DNA of 64,000 nucleotides, from NCBI RefSeq assembly GCF_933775445.1, contig NC_065875.1:12475001-12539000 (forward strand). Direction: 5' to 3'. Source of the stretch: Argentina anserina. Its lineage: Eukaryota; Streptophyta; Magnoliopsida; Rosales; Rosaceae. This document shows, piece by piece, positions 1-10,732 of this stretch. Under the pieces are notes generated by a model. The model had not been told where the DNA came from. It saw only the letters and a list, made by a program, of their open reading frames with translations, and ran no database searches. How positions within the stretch are numbered: position 1 is the first letter of the stretch; each line of letters starts with the position of its first letter. Both the position numbers and the translations under genes were made by a program.

Positions 1-1025
1 TACACACGAGTACTGCTTTGTGGTGGTAAAATCATATTTTCCTAATAAGCTTGTGCATTTGGAGTGAGTTGAAGATTTACTTTCTGTTATTTTGCTCCTC
101 AAAAAAATTAATGATTTTAGTATGAGGATTGGCCAGACTATTCCAAAAGTAACCACTGCTTTGGTTATGACCTAATCGAGATGGTGGGATAGAAACAAGA
201 ATGGCTTGGTCCCAATGGAGGTTGCAATAATGGAAGCTAGCTTGAGTGTGTGACCATGGGGGTATTCTTTTCTGCCTAATATCCTAATATCAACTGATAT
301 GGGAGTTATTGTCATTGAACACTCGCTACATAAGCTGTTGCTCCTATGTTCTGTACAAAGAAAAAGAAAAAATATTACAAAGGTCAAAATTTAATCTTGG
401 GAGTAACAAGGGGGGAGAGTTGTGTTTCAAAAGACAACGATTACAGGCGTTATGGGGGAGAGTTGTGATTTACATATGGATGCCAGCTTATTTGCTTCAA
501 TGTTTAAACCCCATATGCGGTATTTCAAAAATTTCTCCACAGATTTTGCATTGATCGATGAAGGATTTAGTCTTCTTGCAGGAGTTAATAGAATCTTAAA
601 TGGTTTTGAAGATTTAGTGGTTTGATTTGCATCTAAGTATACAGGAATGTTCAGTGTGATTTGCAATTAGCTTTGCAGATTTTGTTTGCTTCCGCTCTTA
701 TCTGGTTCATTTCTTTTTTCTTCCATGTTATGGTTTTTGTCCCAAAAAAAAGCTAAGTTCGCTTTAAGGCTCAAATGATACGAATCGTTTTTGCTTGATC
801 TTCGTGTTAGTTTTTGCATGTGTAATAAATTCTCTTATTTCTAGGCGTCTTTTCGTTTCCTCGTTTTACTACTGGATCTTTTTGTGTTCTTCTTTCTTTA
901 TTCTGTGTTTCTCTTAAATGCTAGGGTTTCTCTCAAACTCTATTTAAACACTCGTTGTGTGTGCAGTCGTTTCATCTTTTATGTTCTTTCCCTTGTGTAC
1001 TTGTTCGTTTTAACTGTTTGTTCAA
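1..1025. other. No recognisable gene; possible leader of the next ORF
   Basis: Short reading frames only, none with a recognisable domain. A TATA-like TATTTAAA at 941-948 lies about 95 bases before the ATG at 1038 and could belong to the promoter of the following proline-rich frame, which would make 960-1037 its leader. This is inference from spacing only. Confidence 0.4.
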
Positions 1026-1037
1026 GTGTACAGACAA

Positions 1038-1541
1038 ATGGCTCGCTCTAAGCAGACTACTCGCATGGGAGTCACTCACCGTTTTCCTAGGAGCACTAGT
1101 GCACCGTTTCCTCCACCACCGCCTCCTCCTGACCCTTTGCCACCCTATCCTAAGCCTGTGCTCCCTGCTGATGTGCATGCTGACCCTCTGGCTGCCGCTA
1201 TTCAACGTGCTCAATAATCTCAGATCATTCAAACTGACAGGATAATTTGCATGCTTGCTGTGATGGAGAGACAGTGTGCTCGTGATATGGAAAGGATAGA
1301 ACGAACCATGCATATTATGATGGAGACTATCTTGGCTCAGGGTGATCAAGCACCTCCTCCTGGTATCTCTCCTGATGCTAGCCCTCCTCACTCGTCTGAC
1401 TCCATGGCTTATCACAGTTCTTCATCCGATGGTCATTCTGGTGACTCTGGTCCGAGTAAACCACGTGGAAATCGAGCAGACCTCTTCAACACGTTTGAGA
1501 AAAACATGCGCAGGATTATGATAGGACAAAAAGGTGCATAG
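1038..1541 (+). pseudogene. Proline-rich ORF of unknown function, one in-frame stop
   Basis: I do not recognise the family. One frame runs from ATG 1038 to the stop at 1539-1541 and is broken once by TAA at 1215-1217, which a single C-to-T change in a CAA codon would explain. The first 11 residues (MARSKQTTRMG) resemble a histone H3 tail. Then follow an uninterrupted run of seven prolines, a short acidic/Met-rich helical stretch after the stop (two M-E-R-type repeats), and a Ser/Asp/Pro-rich C-terminal part ending in a basic segment. Total is about 167 codons. Low-complexity composition and the surrounding transposon debris suggest an element-derived or orphan protein. A real single-exon gene with a recent nonsense mutation cannot be excluded. 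Confidence 0.4.
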
Positions 1542-2586
1542 GGAAGTATTAGCAAACTGTTTGTTGGACAATTTATAAAATTAACTGGGTTGAGTAAAAT
1601 GCTTATTAGGATTCATAAAATTTTTTTGAAATTTATTGAATGTTTGCAAAGAATGAGAAACTATTACGAAAAAGGAAGAATTTGAGAAGTTTAAAGAGAA
1701 GCTATCATTACAGGATAAGACTTGTACCGATGTATTAAATCCTCATTGTCCAGGAGCCAAATATTGAATAACCTCTAGCAAAGAAAATACTGGACTGCGC
1801 AGAATACCTCACGTTAACAATTTGACAAGAAAAGAACAAATGTTGAAAGATCTAGCTTGGAGTAGTTCTCTAATTCAATCAACGACAATACCAGACTTAG
1901 AGAGGCAGGGATTTCTGAACTAGTAAGAGGGCCATATGACAATTCTAGGGAAGTGATTTAAACAAAAGTTGTTGGAGATGTTTCTAAGGCTTATGCTAAA
2001 GCTCTTCAAGAGTTTTGGATTTAAGAATGTACAAGCTAGTCATTACTTATTTATATTGTTTAAGGGATACTCGTATATGGAAATTAGCAACGTAATGCAT
2101 GCATGTCCAAGTCAATTCGTCTGGATTTGAAATTAATTTGTTATAGATTTCTGTCAAATATGCGGTTGATAAAAAATCTAATAAATACCAAAGAAAACGC
2201 TTTGACGTTATAAACATACTTCAAATAATTATAAATACATATTATATTACCAAAAAATCCACCAAATTACCATAAGTATGTGGATATATTACCTACATTG
2301 AACTTTCGAACGTAAAACCGAATAGCGAATCCAAATCAACAAATTCTAGCCATCAAAACAGAGTTTTAAAGATGATATATTTATTTAGCTCTCTAATTGT
2401 CATCATATCAAGTAAGTTAAGCCCTCTTAGAGCATCTTGATGGTATTTGTCAATTCCACATATGTCTCCTAGTCGAATTAGGAAACTTGGTTTGGTAAGG
2501 TTGTTTACTGCATATATTTGAGTTTCAGCATTGATATCTCTTAATCAGTTTGTGCTATTTTTGGAATCATTCTAGTATGACTTTTT

Positions 2587-2618
<32 letters not shown>

Positions 2619-3472
2619 CAGAGATACTGGATTGTCCGATCCATGTTTTATGGCTTTGAATGAGATCTAAACTGAAATGGTTTTTCTGACTATATATACA
2701 GCATTGCTGTAACTGATGCAAGGTGAGAATTGAGAATATATTCTTGGTATACAGGTCTGATAGTGCAAGATGTCTGCATCCATGTCAACTGAATACTATT
2801 ATGAGAATTAGTATAATTCTTCTCTTCAATCTTAGATTGAGAATAACCTGTGTATTTATCTCATTGAGATCAACTGGTTTATGCAGGTGCATTTGGCACT
2901 TTCTACAGAAAGGAGTTGCTGACCTTGGAATGAGATTTAGAATATAATTCTGTGAATCAAGTTAGTCTTGTTGGCTTATAAAGAGATCTCTTGGGAGACT
3001 CTATTTGAGGAAGATTATTGTAAACCTCATTCTTAGTGAAAGTTTTGTGTGGACTACGTTAAAGTCCCGCAGTGGTTGTTTACCAAGAGTTTTGGTTTCT
3101 ACTGTAGTGAACAAATATTGTCTGTGTGTGATTGTTTATGTGTGATTGCCTACTATTCTTACTCTTCTATACTTTTACATCTCCAGCCAAATAGTTATCT
3201 AGAACAAATAAGCAGAAACAATAACATTTGACTTAAAAGTCCCAGTTCCAACCGAATATGTATACCCACATGGAATTTGGCTAAACCCATCTCTAGTCAA
3301 ATTTGACTCAAGAGAGTGAATTAGTCAAAAAAAATTTATCCGTATTTCGCTTGATCTCTCTCCTCTCAACGCTCACAGAGTCTTGCTTCCCACTAGATGC
3401 ATCGAAAAAAAAAACCCAGAATTCACATAAAATCTTCAACCAAAGACCCATTTTTCTTTCATTATCAAATAC
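1542..3472. other. No gene seen; AT microsatellite
   Basis: AT-rich sequence without coding signal. A dinucleotide (AT) run occupies 2595-2618. The motif TTAGAGCATC near 2428 resembles the ends of Harbinger-type elements, but I could not pair it with an inverted partner. Confidence 0.5.
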
Positions 3473-4807
3473 ATGGATCTTCAATTCTCTAATTCGTCCT
3501 TAGAGCCAGCGAATGAAGAATTTTGGAATCTTGTAAATTCATCATCTGATAAGAAATTGTTCAATATGCAACTAATCGCTCTACAAGAATAGAAGGGAAG
3601 AAGAAGGCGTTGAGGCTCTATTCCGGGTCAGATATATAAGGATAGGGAAAGAGGTAAGTACCACCATACCATGTATAATGATTATTTTGCTGAAAATCCG
3701 CTTCATGGAAAAGAAATATTTCGGAGAAATTTTTTAGATGCACAAGCCTTTTTTTCTTCGAATTGTAGATGGGATGACATTGCATGACTCTTATTTTGTC
3801 TAAAAAGAGACCAGGTTGGCTGTCTTGGGTTCTCATCACTTCAAAAATGTACTGCTACGTTGTGGATGCTTGACAAAGGAACTGCCGTAAATGATAATGA
3901 TGATTACCTGAGACTAGGTGAAAGCACTGCAATTGACTGTTTAAGAAGGTTTGTGCAAGCAATTATTGATGTATTTGGTGCTGAATACTTGAGAAATCCC
4001 AATTTGCAAGATATTTCTAGATTGTTAGCTTTTGGTGAGAGTCATGGATTTCAAGGAATGCTTGGTAGTATTGATTGTATGCATTGGAAGTGGAAGAAAT
4101 GTCTGGTTGCTCAGAAAAGTATGTTTTCTCGTAAAGATCATCGTGAACCTTCATTAATCCTTGAAGTTGTTGCTTCAAAGGATCATTAGATATGGCACTC
4201 TTTTTTTGGATTACCGGGTTCTCACAATGATATTAATGTATTGGAGCATTCGCCTCTATCGCCGACCTCCGTGAAGGCCGAGCCCCTCTAGTCAATTTTA
4301 GGGTCAATGATCATGATTATACAATGGGGTATTATTTGGTTGATGGACATATATCATTCATGGTCCACTTTTGTTAAAACTATTCCATGTCCACAAGGAG
4401 AGAAAGTAAAATTTTTTGCTAAAACTCAAGAGACATGTCGAAAAGATGTGGAAAACGCATTTGGTGTGCTTCAAGCACGGTTTGCTATAGTTCGTGGACC
4501 TACTCATTTTTTGGATCGTGAAACTCTTCAAATTATTATGAAAGGATGTGTTATTACGCACAACATGATTATTGAAGATGAACGTAGTGCGACCAATGAT
4601 CTTGAGAGTCTTTTAAGACAATATGTGGAACCGGAAACACCCGAAGAGCAAATTGAAGGTGTCACGGTTTCATTTAATGTAATAATAGAGTTCCAAGCTT
4701 TTATCAACACTCATTTGGCTATTCAAAACCGGAAAACACATACTTTACTACGAGTTGATCTTGTTGAACATTTGTGGGAACGCCGTTTGGCTAGAATCAA
4801 TATGTAG
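3473..4807 (+). pseudogene. PIF/Harbinger transposase (HARBI1-like nuclease), decayed
   Basis: A DDE-type transposase of the PIF/Harbinger superfamily, which cuts and pastes its element at 3-bp TTA/TAA targets. Visible pieces in order: an N-terminal stretch from ATG 3473; a broken N-terminal domain with a YNDYFAENPL-like segment near 3670-3710; an open segment 3860-4189 with a GESTA-like motif and the first catalytic Asp in GSIDCMHW (about 4073); a GSHNDINVL-like second-Asp region near 4220-4240; and an open segment 4307-4807 with WSTFVKTIP, VENAFGVLQARF and HNMIIEDE. Stops or frameshifts lie near 3590, in 3770-3860, at 4187-4189 and near 4290-4360. The protein is therefore inactive. The companion ORF downstream supports the assignment. 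Confidence 0.85.
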
Positions 4808-4997
4808 AAGGTTGGTTGATTAGATGTCTATTTGTTTGTGTACTAATCCATGTCTTTACTTATGTATATGGAATTTTGCAAGTTGGTTTCTAACTAATGA
4901 TGTTTGTTTTTGCAGAATAAAGAAGACTGAACCAGATAAGGTTCACTTATTGATTATACTTTAGTCTTCAAACTAGAACTTAATAACTTGTCAATTT

Positions 4998-6203
4998 CAG
5001 GTTCTAGAAGCAAAAGCAATGTTTGAAGCACAAGAAGATGTCTACTAGTTTTCATTTAGTTGCATGTGTTGGTTTTCCTTTTCATGGTATTGTTGTAAGT
5101 CTTCTGCATTTGTGCCCCTCGTGCCTTAATGAAACTCTTTCATTTTACAGCATCAAATAAGCTTATGGATCTGTCTATTTATGTATGTAATCTGGTAACA
5201 TAGTAGCTTATGAGATGATCATGTTTGCTGAGATGATTTCTATCTTATTGTCTAAACTCAAAACATGTTTAAATAGATTTCTATCACAAGTACAAGAATT
5301 TTGATCGTGATCAATCACAACTTATATTGAGCCAACAATGGGGAAAGATACAACTGAAGGTAAACAAGTTTTTTGGATCTGTAGATCCCGTAAATAGAAG
5401 AAATGAGAGCGGCAAGACAGAACTAGACAAGGTAAATTCTTTATGCAACCATTAAAATTAAACTGATTTCAGTATGTTTGTTAGCAACTATACAAGATTC
5501 CTATGATTAGCAACTACATTGTTGGACATCATTTTAGGACTTGATTTGAGGAGCATGGTTGATTATCTATAACAAATTATATATACATATATATAAACAA
5601 CTTGTTTCATATATGTTTAACACAATTAGAACCTCTTATATATTTATATACTAGATTCATTGCTTTGTTAGTAATTTCCTCCATTTTTCAGTTGGCAAAT
5701 GCAAAACAGCTGTATGAAGCACAAGAGAACTCTAAGTTCAATCTTGATCATGCTTGGATTTTGCTGAGGCATCAACCAAAGTGGATACAACTAAATTAAG
5801 AGCTGAACATTAAGATAAGTAAGAAGAAATCAAAATCTCAAATCCCATCATCAAAACTTCATATCCCAACATCTTCAGTTGTGGGCTCCAATATAAACAT
5901 TGAAGAAGAAATCAACATTTATGATCCAATTTCTAGACCATCGGGTAAGAAAAGCTAGAAAAGAAATTTGAAAGAAACAAGTGATCAAATGGAGCTAATT
6001 CAAAAGCAGCACCTAGAGAAAAAGAAAGAGATGAAAAGAAAATATCAATCATGAAAGAGAAACTTGAAGTTCCTAAAGAAAAATTAAGAGTTAGAAAAGC
6101 TGAAGCTGAGATGAGAGTTATGTCTATGGATACTTCCCTTATGAATCCTGAGCAGCAGACATACTATTCAAAAATGAAAATGAAAATTTTGCAAGGAGAA
6201 TAA
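4998..6203 (+). pseudogene. Harbinger-associated Myb-like / NAM-associated C-terminal protein, decayed
   Basis: In PIF/Harbinger elements a second, Myb/trihelix-like ORF encodes the DNA-binding partner of the transposase. In plants it often carries a NAM-associated C-terminal domain. Here fragments are visible at 4998-5040 (an EAKAMFEAQED-like piece), 5692-5799 (KQLYEAQENSKFNLDHAW followed by a RHQPKW box) and 5800-6203 (RPSGKK box, then a highly charged coiled-coil-like tail ending at TAA 6201-6203). Several stops, for example near 5799, 5957 and 6052, break the frame. Same strand and position next to the transposase support one element. Its terminal inverted repeats were not identified. Confidence 0.7.
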
Positions 6204-6660
6204 ATCTTATCTTGTGTATGTTGTTGTTCTTGGTGTTTGTTTGTTTTATGGAATGTAATTTCTAGAGGGACAATCTGTTTCTCTTTGTTATTCATCATGT
6301 GCTAGACTTGTCAACTTTTATTCTAAGTATTGCTACATATGTTTTAGAAACTTTGATTATATGGTTTTGTTAATTGTTATCATCCCATTTTGTGCAAAAC
6401 ATATGCTTAAGATATATATTTATTGATATTTCTTTCAACATTTGCAGCATTGTACAAACAAATAGAAAAGAAGAATGTTTTGGAAATTCTCTGATACACC
6501 AACTACTGAATTTGACTAAAAATCATTAAAATAACATATGAATTTGACTATATCATTAGAGATTGCAATTGTCAAAATATGTTAAAGTCATATCCCATGT
6601 CACAAGTTCAAATTTAAATTTAACAAACACATTTAACTATTTGACTAGAATTCGCTTAGA
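6204..6660. other. No gene; AT-rich tail of the Harbinger remnant
   Basis: AT-rich sequence, no coding signal. It probably contains the 3' end of the Harbinger element and the junction to the LTR that follows; neither boundary could be fixed. Confidence 0.4.
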
Positions 6661-9220
6661 GCATCAAATGAGGTGGTTCTTGAGTATGAGGTCGGATCGC
6701 TCGGGTTTGCTCACGCAAACCAGATTGGAGCTCGCACTAGTGATGCAAGCGCTCACCCAGTCAACTCGGAAGGTTTGCTTGCCCGATCCCTCGAGCATAA
6801 TTTGCTCTAGCTTTTGCTCATCCACCTGGCAGAGCCCACGGAACATGCGTAACGTCAGGCACTTTCATTTTTTTCTATCAACCAGCGAAAGAGTAAAAAA
6901 TAAATTACTGACCAATAAATGGTTGACACGTGACTTACTGACTGTGCCATTCAAACTCCAACAGTTTAATAGATCTTGGTCTTCCATTTGAATCATAATT
7001 TCAATCAAACAGTCAGATTTCATAGGCAACGGCTACTATTTGATCAAAATGGAAACAAACCTAAAAAATAGTTTTAAAATCCCAAAAAATTCAAAACTTT
7101 TCCAAACATTTGCCTATAAATACTACTTCAATTGTTGATTAACTCACACCAATTTGTGCACAATAAATTTCACATCTTCCTCCATCTCCTCTCTCATTTT
7201 GTGTAATATCCCCACGTTCACTCCTTTCTCTCCGCACGATGTGCCCTTTAGAGTCAAAAATTTCCTTCTGACCCGACCCGACTTTTCCGGCCAACTCTGG
7301 CAGTTTCAGGTGACCGGGCCAGCCCAGATCGCTTCGTTTCCTCCTTGTGTACCTTTTTGTGGTGGTGGATCATGGAGTAGCACGTCGGTTTCCACGCATC
7401 AAAGCCCGGAAGTCAACTCGGAAACCTGACGGTGACCCGGTTGTGTTCTTCAATTTTCCGGCGAGTTTAGGCTTCACCACCGGTCTCAAACTCCTTGCCT
7501 CAACGTCGTCAACAACCCCTACAAATGTTTTGAGCTAAATCGAAGGGTAAGAACTCAAACCAAAAAATTTCAATTATAGGGTTCTTGACTTGGGATATTT
7601 CTGAAATTCCGAAATTGGAGGTTTTAAGCTTTGATTTATACTTTATTGTGAATTAGAAAATTGTTAGGAATTTCATTTAGATTGTGGTGGTGAAATTTGG
7701 TTGTCATTGGTGGTGGTTGGGAAACAGTGGCCCACATGAACAGTGTTTTATGAACAACATTTAGCTGTACTGAAATCGTCACCAGATATTTTACGTATTG
7801 TTTTCTAAGCATTTTATCATGCTATTAGGTGACCGACGAAACGAGTGAGAGAATCGCTTTCGGTGTCGTGGAACTTGAACGCGGGAAATAAGGTGAGTAA
7901 ACGTCACTATGATCATCATGATCGAAGTAGTATTATAATTATTGAATTTAGTTTGAGTTGTCACCATAGTCGTTGCATCACTTGTTTATAAAAATTATTT
8001 TAAAAATATGTTTTGGTTTAAATTATGTGAACTTGATCGTCTACGGTTCATGGGTAAGTGAAACGCTATTTTAATAAATGATTTTAAAAATATTTTAGTG
8101 ATTATGGACTATGGTGAATGTGAGTAAATCTCACTATGACGAGTCTACCCTTGGCGGTGACTCATATTTACGTTTTCTTAAAAAGATCGAACTATGACAT
8201 GTATATAATATAGTGGGTTGTGCATGTGTATAAAATGGTAAATACGATACATATATATGGGTTGTTATATTATATATTGTTACGTTCTTATTTCCAAATG
8301 AATTATACTGTAGCAATTATATTTATTTTATTTGAGCAAGAGTCGCTTTGTTGTAGTACAATAATATTGGTGGATTGTTGTTGTATGTGGTTTTAACATT
8401 GAGTCTTGTTAAAACGTTTTTCTGTCTTCGGACGTGTTGGTAGTATCGGAACTAAGCCTTGGCCGGGTGACAGTTACGATTCAGTTATAGCTCTAGTTTG
8501 TCTGCCGGTGTACTGCATGAGGGGTAACAGATGGGTTGCCTGAGTCTCATGAGTACCCATATTTTTTTTAGTAACATTGGGTACAGATGGGCTGCCCAGT
8601 GTTTGTCGGTGTACTGCATGAGGGGAACATATGAGTACCTGGGTCTCATGAGTACCCATGTTTTACATGATTTTAGGTAACCAAATGGGTTGCCCAGTGC
8701 CTGTCGGTGTACTGCATGAGGGGTAACAGATGAGTTGCTTAAGTCTCATGAGTACCCATATTTTTAAATGATTTTGGGTAACAGATGGCTTGCCCAGTGT
8801 CAGATGAGTACATTTGTCTTTAAATGTTATTTAACATATTTCCTTTGTATGTGATGTATGTTTACTGTTAGTTTACTCATACGGGCTGAAAAGATTACCG
8901 GGTTTGTGTTTACGATCCCGGTGCACCAATTCGATGGTGTATGAGATAGTTCTGCAGGTGGGGATTAACAGATTCAGAGGGTTTACTCTAAAGATTTCTT
9001 TCTTCTGTTTGTGGTGAGGATTGAGTGAATTTTACATTTCCATTGGTTATAATACTGAGGTATAAACTAGTTATGTATTATTCAAGTCGACTGAGTCATG
9101 ATGTGGACTCAGTTTCGATACACTGTTATGATAAGATGATTTTAATATATTTGAGATTGTTTTAAAGTTTTCATGGCTTCGAATTCGAATTTTTATCATT
9201 CGAATTTCGGGGCCGTGATT
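6660..9220 (+). mobile_element. Single LTR of a truncated Ty3/gypsy-type element (start approximate)
   Basis: The right boundary is supported by a tRNA-Met-type primer site starting 3 bases further on. A TATA box (TATAAATAC, from 7115) lies where the U3/R border should be. The transcribed part is long (about 2.1 kb) and carries a 100-bp tandem repeat. No second LTR and no gag-pol are present, so only the 5' end of an element remains. The left boundary is uncertain by several hundred bases because there is no partner LTR to compare. The long R/U5 with an internal repeat is reminiscent of Tekay/Del-type chromoviruses, but that is an impression. Confidence 0.55.
8505..8805 (+). repeat. About 100-bp tandem repeat, three copies, inside the LTR
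   Basis: The motif TACTGCATGAGGGG recurs at 8511, 8612 and 8710 (spacing 101 and 98). In each unit it is followed by an (A)CAGATG-GTTGCC-like block and a CTCATGAGTACCCAT block. The copies diverge by small indels and substitutions. It is internal to the LTR, downstream of its TATA box, and so would be transcribed. Confidence 0.85.
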
Positions 9221-9222
9221 GT

Positions 9223-9234
9223 TGCTATCAGAGC
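9223..9234 (+). other. Primer binding site, tRNA-iMet type
   Basis: TGCTATCAGAGC matches the plant initiator tRNA-Met primer-site consensus TGGTATCAGAGC at 11 of 12 positions. It sits just after the inferred LTR end (GGGGCCGTGATT). It marks the start of the internal region of the truncated element; about 300 bases later the sequence is no longer retroelement-like. Confidence 0.7.
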
Positions 9235-9546
9235 GTAGGTTGCGTAGGTTGAGACTGCAGCTAAGGTCAAAAACGACGCCGTAAAGGCCAATGTTCAGCC
9301 TAAGAATTAAAAAGGTTTGTTTGTGTTTTCGTGTCGAATTTTCGGGTTGTTATGTGTAATGTACTAATGCGTAATGTGTAATGTGGTGCATTTGTGCAGC
9401 TGATGAGGTGGTTGTTCCGGCTGGAGTGAGGGTGAGGGTGACAAACCTGCCCAAGAAGAATCAATACTACCTTAGTACCTTTCTCAATAGTGGCACATAG
9501 ATGTATTACAATGCATACAAAAATTTTGTTTGTTAAATTTTGACAG

Positions 9547-9624
9547 GTGAACAATGCTGGGATTGCTGGAGCTATAATCGATGCTGATGGTTTTAGAGCT
9601 GCAATAGCATCAGGTGAAACAATG
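9547..9624 (+). pseudogene. Orphan exon of a short-chain dehydrogenase/reductase
   Basis: The exon encodes 26 residues beginning VNNAGIAG, the conserved NNAG motif of classical SDR enzymes (carbonyl/menthone/salutaridine-reductase-like family in plants). It is flanked by a good acceptor (TTTTGACAG, ending 9546) and a good donor (GGTATGT right after 9624), so it is a genuine ancestral exon. No catalytic YxxxK exon or cofactor-binding TGxxxGIG exon is visible nearby. It lies about 310 bases from the end of the truncated LTR element. It is either a gene fragment captured by a mobile element or the stump of a gene destroyed by insertions. Confidence 0.7.
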
Positions 9625-9831
9625 GTATGTATTAATTTCATTCTGATTTGTTCCACTACTGGGACACAAATTAAAGGCACACTGAAGCAACACTTTAAAA
9701 ACCATGGTCAACTTTTTTTCACTCTCAGTATATCCTCGCGGTTCAACTGTCTCGTTAAATGTCATTGGCTCCCAACATTCCTGTTTACCCTTTGAATTGT
9801 TGGACGTTCGGTTGTAAGTTGTGAGAACACT

Positions 9832-10658
9832 TAGGGGTGTGCACATTGCGGTGCGGTTGGAGGCAAAATCTAATCCAACCCAGTTTAAATGGTTTGGTCA
9901 TTTTGTAAACCATATCTAGTTTTCGATTTGGTTAAACTGTTTATCCAAGTAGACCATATTCCGATGCAGTTTCGGTGCGGTTCCGGATAAACCATTTTCT
10001 CATACATATCAAATTGAAGTAAACAAATAATGATTAAGTCTTCGAATAATATTACAAAGTACAAACTAAATTATTACAAACCAAGTTTTGAAGACACAAG
10101 TCTCCAATAATATTACATAAATGAAATTGAAACCAATACATAAATCTTATTTCCATATATAAAGAAGTAGACGAAGGAATTACGTGGTAGCATAGCCTTG
10201 CAGAGGAACAAACGAACAAATAGAAAGTATTAATCAAACTAGGAAGAGATAATTGTAACTTACTTGAAGGAAGAGATGACCATATCTAGTCTTCGATCAA
10301 ACTAGGAGGAGAAATTAGTTCCTCTATATTTCTGAGAGAAAGATTCAAAGAGAGAGATTAGAATAAGAGACTTGCGGCTAAGAGTTAAGTCTTTAAGGGT
10401 TTGGACTATAAATTACCATAATTGTATACCATGTTAGGGTTAAATGAATAAAGATACATAATTATTTAATATTTATTAATAAAAAACGGTGCAGTGCGGT
10501 TTATATCCGGTTTGAAAAATCTTTAAACCTAATCTAGTCCGTTTATAAACAGATTGGTAATCTCACAATTCTAATCCAGTCCGCATAAACCGATGCGGTC
10601 CACTACCCAATTTAAACTGGTGCGGTATCACATTTCCAGTAAAAAATGCACACCCCTC
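9832..10658. mobile_element. Non-autonomous hAT-type element
   Basis: Ends are TAGGGGTGTGCA and, inverted, GAGGGGTGTGCA. An 8-bp target duplication flanks them, AGAACACT (9824-9831) and AAAACACT (10659-10666), 7 of 8 identical, typical of hAT elements. The inner ends are rich in GGTGCGGTT/AACCGCACC motifs, as in many plant hAT derivatives. No transposase frame is present. Confidence 0.8.
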
Positions 10659-10732
10659 AAAACACTAATCTCTCACAAGCATTTGGAGGTGAAGTCAAAC
10701 TGCATTTGAGCTAGTGTGACGTACGTGCTCGA

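Noticed and set aside
2428..6670. TTAGAGCATC motifs at 2428 and 6656 as ends of the Harbinger element
   Set aside because: Both are in the same orientation, so they cannot be the two inverted ends of one element.
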